Source: CALESS01 sp964405455 (GTDB taxonomy: Bacteria > Chloroflexota > Anaerolineae > Anaerolineales > Anaerolineaceae). Taken from it: a stretch of DNA of 10,888 nucleotides. Location: NCBI GenBank assembly GCA_964405455.1, contig CAYOOA010000071.1:1-10888 (forward strand), in the 5' to 3' direction. This document shows positions 1 to 5,536 of the stretch, one piece after another. Position numbers and translations under genes: made by a program. Under the pieces are notes generated by a model, which worked only from the letters and a program-made list of their open reading frames with translations, searched no databases and had not been told where the DNA came from. Position 1 is the stretch's first letter; every line of letters begins with the position of its first letter.

Positions 1-1
1 A

Positions 2-205
2 GGGGAGTCTCAAGGGGGAACTTTGAGCCTCCAGGTTCCATCCTGGGGGCAAGGCACATATACCCTTGATTTCGATATTTATGCCTATACTCCTTACTCG
101 TCATATTCCAGCTTTTGGTTCAGTGATTTCAACTGGCCGGCGTATCAACTGCGTCTTTGCGTGGATGGCCCTTGCAGGATAAACATCCCCATGGTAGCCC
201 GGTAG
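2..205 (+). CDS. C-terminal end of a probable secreted protein (5' end outside window)
   Basis: The reading frame is open from the left edge to a TAG at 203-205, so this is the last ~67 residues of a longer gene; the in-frame TTG at 23 is probably not the real start. The segment is rich in aromatic and small polar residues (Y, F, W, S, T) with alternating hydrophobics (for example LDFDIYAY), as expected for an extracytoplasmic beta-sandwich domain. It ends in INIPMVAR. That resembles the hydrophobic-x-LP-hydrophobic-V-x-R/K endings I recall on many secreted Chloroflexota proteins; this similarity is from memory. Two cysteines close to the end (LCVDGPC) could form a disulphide. No catalytic motif is visible and no function can be assigned. 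The next start codon lies only 27 bases downstream on the same strand. Confidence 0.55.
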   Translation, partial: GESQGGTLSLQVPSWGQGTYTLDFDIYAYTPYSSYSSFWFSDFNWPAYQLRLCVDGPCRINIPMVAR

Positions 206-222
206 GTTGTAATCCATCAAAT

Positions 223-227
223 AAGGA
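223..227 (+). promoter_or_regulatory. Ribosome binding site of the broken EutN/CcmL-like gene
   Basis: AAGGA lies 5 bases before the ATG at 233. It supports that ATG as a once-real translation start and argues that the short frame behind it is a decayed gene, not chance sequence. Confidence 0.5.
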
Positions 228-232
228 TTAGC

Positions 233-357
233 ATGATTTTGGCGGAAGTTGTCGGCGCCTTTGTCACCACTATCAGCCATCCGGACTAAAAAACCGGCGG
301 CTGCTGGTCGTCCAACCCTTGGTGCCGGAGGGTGAAACCCCGGACGAGGATTTCATC
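233..357 (+). pseudogene. EutN/CcmL-family microcompartment vertex protein, frameshifted and truncated
   Basis: From the ATG at 233 the frame reads MILAEVVGAFVTTISHPD and hits TAA at 287. Shifting frame by one base in the T-A6 run (287-293) lets it continue as KNRRLLVVQPLVPEGETPDEDFI up to about 357. Together this matches the N-terminal half of the EutN/CcmL family: M-x-LA-x-V-x-G-xx-V-x-T, then LL-x-VQ-x-L-xxx-G-x-P. Those proteins are about 90-100 residues and form the pentameric corners of bacterial microcompartment shells. Restoring one base (for example TAC AAA AAC) would give an unbroken D-Y-K-N-R. The C-terminal half, including the conserved AVD..GAG..E.VLV region, is absent; the shifted frame runs instead into the hairpin at 362-391 and unrelated sequence until TAA at 463. 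So even if the frameshift is a sequencing error, the gene is truncated. No other shell gene is in the window. The family call rests on motif recognition, not a database search. Confidence 0.72.
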
Positions 358-361
358 AAAA

Positions 362-410
362 AACGGAATGAGCCGCACAGCCCATTCCGTTCTTGTTTTC
401 TTTGCGTTTT
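362..410. terminator. Hairpin terminator, possibly bidirectional
   Basis: AACGGAATG (362-370) pairs perfectly with CATTCCGTT (383-391) around a 12-base loop. On the plus strand it is followed by T-rich sequence (TCTTGTTTTCTTT); on the minus strand it is followed by a clean T6 run (the A-run 358-363). It therefore can end transcripts of the minus-strand PadR operon, whose last gene stops at 462, and anything read from the left. Confidence 0.7.
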
Positions 411-436
411 ATTTCATCTCCGATTTAGAAAATTTT

Positions 437-461
437 CTCTGTGTCCTCTCTGGCTCTGTGG
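437..461. repeat. Short degenerate CTCTGTG-type repeat tract
   Basis: CTCTGTG, CTCTCTGG and CTCTGTGG follow each other closely at 437-461, just after a TTTGCG-containing stretch (400-407), and reach the stop codon of the minus-strand gene. A similar low-complexity tract with a TCCG core lies at 2507-2543. Such sequences recur between genes in several phyla as far as I recall; their role is unknown to me. Confidence 0.4.
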
Positions 462-1364
462 TTAATTGATTGCCGGAACCACTGCGGCCTCATCCGAGGG
501 TTCCGCCGGCGGCTGGCAGGCGGAACCAAGCCAACTGCCGGAGATGTACCCTTGTACCACCGTTCCCAGGATCAAGAACCCGTACACCAGCCAGGAATTG
601 TAATGGGGGATATTGTTGCCTGCCAGCAGGAACACCCCGGCTGAGTAGGCGATGTTAATCACATCATACCCCAGCCGCCCTACCACGAACCCCAGGGCGC
701 CAAAGGCAACCAGGCGCCGGGTTTTTGGGGCAGAATCCAGCACACCCATGCCAATCCCCGCCACCAGGCTGATGATGATCCCCATCAGCGCCACGGTCAG
801 CAGGTAGATGATGGATTGCCAGACCAGGGACAGGTTCTGCACCGCCACATTGATCGGGTAGGCCGCCAGGCGGGCCAGCAGGAACCCCACCCCCAGCGTC
901 AGGGCACCGCGGGCGCTGCGCCGCGGCTGCCAGGCCGCCCCCCAGACAGCCCCACCCACGGCTCCCGCTAACGCCCCGATGGCCATGCGCGGGATGAAAT
1001 CATACCGCCCGATAAGCTGGATACTTTCGGGTAGTCCCACAATGGCGATATTCAACACAAAACAGATCGCCAGGCCGATCGCCCCGGCCCGGCGGTAGCG
1101 GGAATTCTTCCCGCCCGTTAAAAATCGCTCGAACATGGCATTCACCTCCCGGTTGTGCCAAACTTGATTGAGAATATTCCACGGCAGGTCGCCCAGCTCG
1201 CGCAGGCAAAATCCCAGCAGGCGGCGCCGGCCCTGCCTGGCGGCATCTTCAGCGCCCTGTTCAAATACCCAGGCTTGCTCCTCGCCAAAATCAGCCTGGA
1301 AGGCAGCCGGGTAAAGGTGCAGCAGCCGGCGGTACCAGCGGAGGATCCAACCCGGGGCGTTCAT
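462..1364 (-). CDS. Six-helix membrane protein with permease-prefix-like N-terminus
   Basis: 300 residues. Residues 8-65 carry WYRRLLHLYPAAFQADFGEEQ and a following RRLLGFCLRELGDLP, which resemble the cytoplasmic 'permease prefix' region seen before MacB/FtsX-like permeases and in stand-alone membrane proteins next to PadR regulators. Hydrophobic segments follow at about 93-112, 127-145, 153-175, 181-207, 218-248 and 257-280, with glycine- and alanine-rich helices and positively charged loops (QPRRSAR, KTRR). There is no ATPase, no MacB periplasmic domain and no nucleotide-binding motif. Its ATG (1364-1362) overlaps the PadR TGA as ATGA, so the two are translationally coupled and share one promoter. 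The role is unknown; by context it is the main target of the PadR repressor, possibly in envelope stress or export. The gene ends about 70 bases before a hairpin with a minus-strand T6 run. Confidence 0.75.
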   Translation of the reverse strand: MNAPGWILRWYRRLLHLYPAAFQADFGEEQAWVFEQGAEDAARQGRRRLLGFCLRELGDLPWNILNQVWHNREVNAMFERFLTGGKNSRYRRAGAIGLAICFVLNIAIVGLPESIQLIGRYDFIPRMAIGALAGAVGGAVWGAAWQPRRSARGALTLGVGFLLARLAAYPINVAVQNLSLVWQSIIYLLTVALMGIIISLVAGIGMGVLDSAPKTRRLVAFGALGFVVGRLGYDVINIAYSAGVFLLAGNNIPHYNSWLVYGFLILGTVVQGYISGSWLGSACQPPAEPSDEAAVVPAIN

Positions 1365-1711
1365 CCGGCCAACATCCCCGGCAGGCGGGCGGCCGCCCGC
1401 ACCAGCGCCTGCAGACGCCGGGTTTCCGCCGCCAGGATGCTGCTGCCCAACCCCGACAGGCGGTACAGCTTGCGCTCGCGCCCGCCGGTCGGCTCATCGG
1501 ATTCCAGCCGTTCGATCCAGCCGTCCTCCAGCAGGCGCTTGAGTGCACCGTACAGCGTCCCGGCGCTGAGGGTGATGCGTCCTTCGCTCAGGTCTTGCAC
1601 GGATTTCAGGATGGCGTAGCCGTGCGCCGGACCCTGGGCCAGGCTGAGCAGGATGAAATAGCTGGCTTCTGTCAGGGGCAGGTGATTTTCAGCTGGTTGC
1701 AAATCTATCAT
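1361..1711 (-). CDS. PadR-family transcriptional regulator
   Basis: 116 residues, the usual size for a PadR repressor of the short type. The winged helix-turn-helix is clear: L-xx-A-S-YFILLSLAQGPAHGYAI at 13-34 (helix 1 and the HGY motif), the recognition helix LSAGTLYGALKRLLEDGWIE at 48-67, and the wing with GGRERKLYRLSGLG at 76-89. The C-terminal helix (92-112) would make the dimer interface. The ATG at 1711 is chosen because GGAG (plus-strand 1718-1721) sits 6 bases before it and a strong promoter lies just upstream. PadR proteins usually repress their own operon and are released by small hydrophobic ligands or a membrane signal; the ligand cannot be read here. It overlaps the downstream membrane-protein gene by 4 nt. 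Confidence 0.92.
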   Translation of the reverse strand: MIDLQPAENHLPLTEASYFILLSLAQGPAHGYAILKSVQDLSEGRITLSAGTLYGALKRLLEDGWIERLESDEPTGGRERKLYRLSGLGSSILAAETRRLQALVRAAARLPGMLAG

Positions 1712-1733
1712 ATCGCGCTCCGTTCTATCGTGT

Positions 1734-1756
1734 TACGATATATCGTATGACGATAT
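1734..1756. promoter_or_regulatory. Double palindromic operator, likely PadR site
   Basis: Two overlapping inverted repeats share sequence: TACGATATATCGTA (1734-1747), a perfect 14-bp palindrome, and ATATCGTATGACGATAT (1740-1756), a perfect 7-bp repeat around ATG. The half-site ATATCG/CGATAT resembles PadR operators. The pair touches the -10 box at 1755-1760 and covers the start-site region, so binding would block the operon's own promoter. Confidence 0.75.
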
Positions 1757-1783
1757 AATAGCTCGTACTACAGGAGTTGTCAA
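1755..1783 (-). promoter_or_regulatory. Sigma-70-type promoter of the padR operon
   Basis: Reading the minus strand, consensus TTGACA (1783-1778) is followed after 17 bases by TATTAT (1760-1755). The expected start site is near 1748, giving a leader of about 37 bases. This is the best promoter in the window. Confidence 0.8.
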
Positions 1784-1907
1784 GTGGCTTTTCAGGAATC
1801 CCTCTTGCTTTTTTGTAGAATCCTGCTTTAATCAATATGCATCACCTGATAAATTCGATATTATTTATCCACCACGCATACAAACCCACCCGGAAAGGAA
1901 ATTAAAT

Positions 1908-2351
1908 ATGATCACTGTCGCGGATCTCCTCAAGATCAAGGGCAACCAGGTCTGGACAATTGCCCCCGGCACCACCCTGCTGGATGCCCTGCGCCTGATG
2001 GCTGAAAAGAACGTCGGCGCGCTGCTGGTTGTGGCCAACGATAAGATCGTTGGCATCATCACCGAGCGCGATTTCGCCCGCTCCATTGCCAAAACCGGCC
2101 GCTGCCTGGTGGATTCCGCCGTGCATGATTATATGACCACGGATGTGGTCACCATCCAGTTGAGCCAGTCCATTGAAGATGTGATGATGTTGATGAACCG
2201 CGGCAAGTTCCGCCATCTGCCTGTGCTGGATGGCGAAAAACTGGTCGGGATTGTCTCCATCGGGGATGTGGTCAAGCAAATCATTGCCAGCAAGGATTCC
2301 TTTATCGACAGCCTGGCAAACTACATCGAAAACCGCGGCTACGGGCACTGA
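1908..2351 (+). CDS. Two-CBS-domain protein
   Basis: 147 residues made almost entirely of a CBS pair (Bateman module): CBS1 at about 5-62 (TTLLDALRLMAEKNVGALLVV, then KIVGIITERDFAR) and CBS2 at about 72-128 (YMTTDVVTI, DVMMLMNRGKFRHLPVLDG, KLVGIVSIGDVVKQ). CBS pairs bind adenine nucleotides such as AMP, ATP or SAM and usually control a partner enzyme or transporter; stand-alone versions are common in bacteria and their partners are often unknown. No extra catalytic or DNA-binding domain is present. AAAGGA at 1894-1899 lies 8 bases before the ATG. A TATTAT at 1859-1864 could be its -10 box, but no good -35 is visible. The gene has its own terminator downstream and is divergent from the padR operon, so it is probably monocistronic. 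Confidence 0.9.
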   Translation: MITVADLLKIKGNQVWTIAPGTTLLDALRLMAEKNVGALLVVANDKIVGIITERDFARSIAKTGRCLVDSAVHDYMTTDVVTIQLSQSIEDVMMLMNRGKFRHLPVLDGEKLVGIVSIGDVVKQIIASKDSFIDSLANYIENRGYGH

Positions 2352-2381
2352 TCTCCCTGCTTTGCACCTGCTTTTCCTGAC

Positions 2382-2420
2382 AAGATTTCAGAAAACTCCC
2401 AATTTTCTGAAATCTTTTTG
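2382..2420 (+). terminator. Intrinsic terminator of the CBS gene
   Basis: A perfect 14-bp stem, AAGATTTCAGAAAA (2382-2395) with TTTTCTGAAATCTT (2403-2416), around the 7-base loop CTCCCAA, followed by TTTG. The T-run overlaps the end of the stem (TTTTT 2415-2419). It sits 30 bases after the CBS stop codon. Confidence 0.88.
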
Positions 2421-2506
2421 ATAGAGCGTCTGACCGGCGCAATCTTAAGTCATCCATGGTTCATTTGACACCTCAAGGAACACCTGGTTTCTAAATCCTT
2501 CTCTGC

Positions 2507-2543
2507 TTTCCGTGGTAATCCGTTAATTCCGTGTTCATCCGCG
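2507..2543. repeat. Degenerate ~10-bp repeat tract with TCCG core
   Basis: TCCG occurs at 2509, 2519, 2528 and 2538, a spacing of 10, 9 and 10 bases, in the pattern TTCCGTGGTAA / TCCGTTAAT / TCCGTGTTCA / TCCGCGTTAA. It lies between the CBS terminator and the serine dehydratase promoter region. No gene or RNA is visible in the rest of 2421-2580. Confidence 0.5.
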
Positions 2544-2580
2544 TTAAAAACCGCTCAATAATTAAGAGAACACCCCATGT

Positions 2581-2586
2581 TACAAT
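2581..2586 (+). promoter_or_regulatory. -10 box placed for a leaderless transcript
   Basis: TACAAT ends 6 bases before the ATG of the serine dehydratase gene (2593), so transcription would begin at or next to the start codon. No Shine-Dalgarno sequence is present in the CATGTTACAATTCAACC stretch. The -35 region (around 2558-2563, AATAATT) is poor. Confidence 0.5.
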
Positions 2587-2592
2587 TCAACC

Positions 2593-3825
2593 ATGCTCTC
2601 CATTCGTGAACTCTACCGCATCGGCTGCGGGCCTTCCAGCAGCCACACCATGGCCCCGGCGCGGGCGGCGGAAATCTTCCACCAGCACACCCCCGCGGCG
2701 GCCTCCTTCCGCGTCCACCTGTACGGCTCCCTGGCGGCCACCGGGCGCGGGCATATGACCGACCTGGCAATCCAGCACGCCCTGGAACCCCGGCCGGTGG
2801 AGATTACCTGGGATGCGGAATTCACGCCGGACTTTCACCCCAACGGCATGCTCTTCCAGGCCCTGGATGCAGCCGGGGAGATCGAACTGGCCTGGGAGGT
2901 CTTCAGCGTGGGCGGCGGCGCGTTGGCAGAACGCACCCCTTCCGGCTGGCTGCCCCAACCGCTGGATGTCTACGACCTGACCACCATGACGGACTTGCTG
3001 CGCCACTGCTCGCACAGCGGGCAGGCGCTCTGGGAGTATGTAGCCGGTCGCGAGGGCGACTCCATCTGGGAGTTCCTCGATGAGGTCTGGGAAACCATGC
3101 AGCAGGCCATTGCGCGCGGCCTGCAAACCGAGGGCCTGCTGCCCGGCGGGCTGGGCCTGCCGCGTAAGGCCTGGGTTTTTTATCGTCAGGTTTCGGTCAG
3201 CGGGCAGAGCTTTCTTAATGAGGGCTTGCTGCCGGCCTATGCCCTGGCCACCGCCGAGGAAAATGCCAGCGGCGGCGTGGTGGTTACCGCGCCAACCTGC
3301 GGTTCCTCCGGCATCCTGCCGGCCGTGCTGCGCTACGTGCAGGAAAGCATCCACTGCGGCCGTCCGGCGGTATTACATGCCCTGGCCACGGCCGGGCTGA
3401 TCGGCACGCTGGTCAAGCACAACGCCTCCATTGCCGGGGCGGAGGTGGGCTGCCAGGGTGAGGTGGGCGTGGCCAGCGCCATGGCGGCCGGGGCGGCTGC
3501 CCAGCTCCTCGGCGGAACCCCGCGCCAGGTGGAATACGCCGCCGAGATGGGCCTGGAACACCACCTCGGTCTGACCTGCGACCCGGTCAACGGCCTGGTG
3601 CAGATCCCCTGCATCGAACGCAACGTGTTTGCCGCCTCACGCGCCCTGAGCTGTACCCGCTACGCCTGTGCCACCGACGGCAGCCACCGCGTCTCCTTTG
3701 ATGAGGTGGTGGCGGTGATGAAGCAAACCGGTCACGACCTGCCCAGCCTGTACCGCGAGACGGCCGGCGGCGGGCTGGCGGTAAACTACCGCTTCCCACC
3801 TGAAAAAAAGCCCGAAAATCCCTGA
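2593..3825 (+). CDS. sdaA: L-serine ammonia-lyase (serine dehydratase), single-chain iron-sulphur type
   Basis: 410 residues. It converts L-serine to pyruvate and ammonia in the cytoplasm with an oxygen-sensitive [4Fe-4S] cluster instead of PLP. The beta-type domain comes first, with GPSSSHTMAPARAA at 13-26; the catalytic alpha-type domain starts near 160, with SGGVVVTAPTCGSSGILPAVL around 226-246 and KHNASIAGAEVGCQGEVG at 275-292. Cluster ligands are read as Cys287 (GCQGEVG), Cys329 (LTCDPV) and Cys340 (PCIERN); the spacing of 42 and 11 residues equals that of the characterised Legionella enzyme (343, 385, 396). The ending GGGLAVNYR is followed by a charged, proline-rich tail without the terminal cysteine reported to plug the active site in Legionella. 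It is somewhat shorter than the ~454-residue E. coli SdaA, mostly in the beta domain. The ATG at 2593 gives the expected start MLSIRELYRIGCGPSSSHT. Confidence 0.95.
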   Translation: MLSIRELYRIGCGPSSSHTMAPARAAEIFHQHTPAAASFRVHLYGSLAATGRGHMTDLAIQHALEPRPVEITWDAEFTPDFHPNGMLFQALDAAGEIELAWEVFSVGGGALAERTPSGWLPQPLDVYDLTTMTDLLRHCSHSGQALWEYVAGREGDSIWEFLDEVWETMQQAIARGLQTEGLLPGGLGLPRKAWVFYRQVSVSGQSFLNEGLLPAYALATAEENASGGVVVTAPTCGSSGILPAVLRYVQESIHCGRPAVLHALATAGLIGTLVKHNASIAGAEVGCQGEVGVASAMAAGAAAQLLGGTPRQVEYAAEMGLEHHLGLTCDPVNGLVQIPCIERNVFAASRALSCTRYACATDGSHRVSFDEVVAVMKQTGHDLPSLYRETAGGGLAVNYRFPPEKKPENP

Positions 3826-3833
3826 TCCTGCTG

Positions 3834-3863
3834 TTGTTTCCAGCCGGTCGTTTATGCTATGAT
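3834..3863 (+). promoter_or_regulatory. Promoter of the zinc-ribbon/propeller gene
   Basis: TTGTTT (3834-3839), an 18-base spacer and TGCTATGAT with -10 TATGAT at 3858-3863; the TG one base before the -10 makes an extended -10. It starts only 8 bases after the sdaA stop, so the next gene need not rely on sdaA transcription. Confidence 0.55.
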
Positions 3864-3895
3864 ATTGCCAACCTGTTCCGGGAGGTTGAAAGACC

Positions 3896-5464
3896 ATGTC
3901 GCAAGCACCCCGCACCCTGGTATGCCCCTCCTGCGGCGCCCCGCTGAAAGCCGCCCCGGAGGATCGCCGTGTCCAATGCCAGTATTGCCACGCCACGGTG
4001 GAGCTGCCCGGGGAGGATCAGCCCCCCATCCTGATCCAGCTCGAACCGCCTGCCGCGGATACATTCCGGGGCGGCCGGAAAGACACCCGCTCTGCGCTTG
4101 TTATAATTATTGGCCTGCTCATCCTGACCGGCGTGCTGGTCGCGCTCCCCTTCCTGCTCTTTTCCCACGGCGGGGCTGCCCGGGGTGCCAAAGGTGCCAC
4201 GGTCTACACCCTGGTGAACAGCCTCCTGCTGCCAGATTCCAACACCGTCATCGGGATCGGCTACAACTCGGATGAAACCCACCGCCTGACCTACCTGGAT
4301 TTTGACCAGTCCCGGCCCCTGCGCTGGCAGGGGGAGGACCTGGGCAAGGATACCTACAGCGCCGCCCTGGTGAATACGCCGGATCAAATCGTCGCGGCCG
4401 TCCAAACGCGCATCTTTGCCCTCAGCAAAGCCGACGGCAGCAAACTCTGGGAGACTTCGCTCAGTGATCAATTACCCGTCGGCTGCGAAAGCTGTCTGCA
4501 ATCCGGCGGCGGGTTTGTCTTTGCCCTGACCCAGATCGGCACGCTGCATGCCTACGATCTCGCTTCGGGAAAGCAGGTTTGGAGCGCAAATTTGACCCAA
4601 ACCCCGCGCGAACTCTACCTGTTCAACAGCGGCCCGGCGGTGGTGGATGAGGTGGACGGCAAGGCGGCCGTGGTGGTCTTTGACCTGCAAACCGGCCGGC
4701 GCCTGCAGCAGATTTTCCCGGAATGTCCCAACCAAACCTTTACAGATCCCCAGACGATGGATCTGTACACCCCGCTCCGGCCTGCGCCGGACGGCACAAC
4801 CTTTTTTGTGACCTATGGCACCTGGGAACCTGGCTGCCTGGATCAATGGAATGCCGCCAGCGGTACGCGCCTTTCACAGACTCTCTTCCCCATCGACGTA
4901 GTGGACAATGAACTTTATTGGGTCCAAACCGAAGGCGGGCTCTATTTTGCCCCGGCCCGAACCAACCAGCTCTGGGCGGTGAATCCCACTGCCAGCGAGG
5001 CCCACATCCTGCCTACGGATGCAGATTATTCCGTCCGGCCGCTGGCCGTCCGGGGTGATGTGCTGGTGGTGGAGGCCAAACGGACGCGCGGTTCGACCCG
5101 TTACGCCCTGTGGGGCTTGGACCGCACCAGCGGTGACCGCCTGTGGCAATTCATCCCCCAGGCGGAGGAATCCGTCCTGGATTCGGTCAATTCCATCATT
5201 GATTCAGGGGGTATATTTGCCGCCCATGCCGCGCCGGAGGGGCTGTATGTGCTGCAGGCCATGGATGACCCCGCCCGCATCACCCTCGAGCGGCTTGACC
5301 TGCAAACCGGTGTCAGCCAGGGCCAGGCCAGCTATACCCCGCCGGAATCCACCATTTTCACCCTCACCCTGCTCGGTTGGCAGGGGGATAAAGTCTGGCT
5401 GGATTGCGAGGGTATCCAGGTCCTGGAAATTCCCGCTGGCAAAAGAGTCTTTTCCTGGCCGTAA
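3896..5464 (+). CDS. Zinc-ribbon, membrane-anchored PQQ-like beta-propeller protein
   Basis: 522 residues in three parts. Residues 10-31 form a zinc ribbon, CPSC...CQYC with 14 residues between the pairs, predicted cytoplasmic. Residues 66-89 (SALVIIIGLLILTGVLVALPF) are one transmembrane helix after a positively charged GGRKDTR. The remaining ~430 residues should lie outside the membrane and hold about eight propeller-blade motifs of the PQQ/quinoprotein type, for example IFALSKADGSKLWE (from ~173), LHAYDLASGKQVWS, VVVFDLQTGRR, LWGLDRTSGDRLWQ, LERLDLQTG and a last IQVLEIPAGKRVFSW that could close the ring. Dehydrogenase PQQ/Ca ligands are not recognisable, so a binding or scaffold role is more likely than an alcohol dehydrogenase. 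Cysteines CESC near residue 200 may be disulphide-bonded. GGGAGG at 3880-3885 lies 10 bases before the ATG. Function is not known. Confidence 0.85.
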   Translation: MSQAPRTLVCPSCGAPLKAAPEDRRVQCQYCHATVELPGEDQPPILIQLEPPAADTFRGGRKDTRSALVIIIGLLILTGVLVALPFLLFSHGGAARGAKGATVYTLVNSLLLPDSNTVIGIGYNSDETHRLTYLDFDQSRPLRWQGEDLGKDTYSAALVNTPDQIVAAVQTRIFALSKADGSKLWETSLSDQLPVGCESCLQSGGGFVFALTQIGTLHAYDLASGKQVWSANLTQTPRELYLFNSGPAVVDEVDGKAAVVVFDLQTGRRLQQIFPECPNQTFTDPQTMDLYTPLRPAPDGTTFFVTYGTWEPGCLDQWNAASGTRLSQTLFPIDVVDNELYWVQTEGGLYFAPARTNQLWAVNPTASEAHILPTDADYSVRPLAVRGDVLVVEAKRTRGSTRYALWGLDRTSGDRLWQFIPQAEESVLDSVNSIIDSGGIFAAHAAPEGLYVLQAMDDPARITLERLDLQTGVSQGQASYTPPESTIFTLTLLGWQGDKVWLDCEGIQVLEIPAGKRVFSWP

Positions 5465-5536
5465 GTTGGCCCGGGTGTCGAAATCCAATCGGATCAGTAC
5501 TGCGGGCAATCGTCCGCACCCCAATGAGGTACCAGC

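Noticed and set aside
1155..1619. 154-codon plus-strand frame over padR and the membrane protein
   Set aside because: Antisense to clear PadR winged-helix motifs; composition (R, S, P, A) typical of a shadow frame.
1795..1830. AGGAATCC ... GAATCCTG as an inverted repeat upstream of the CBS gene
   Set aside because: The arms do not match as reverse complements beyond a few bases.
2507..2543. TCCG tract as a CRISPR array
   Set aside because: Units are about 10 bases, degenerate and without spacers; no cas genes are present.
2587..3354. 255-codon open frame antisense to the serine dehydratase
   Set aside because: Low-similarity G/A/Q-rich translation produced by GC-rich codons of a clear enzyme gene on the other strand; no ribosome binding site or family signature.
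3857..4471. 204-codon open frame antisense to the zinc-ribbon/propeller gene
   Set aside because: Overlaps fully with a gene whose zinc ribbon, helix and blades are recognisable; the antisense product shows no domain.
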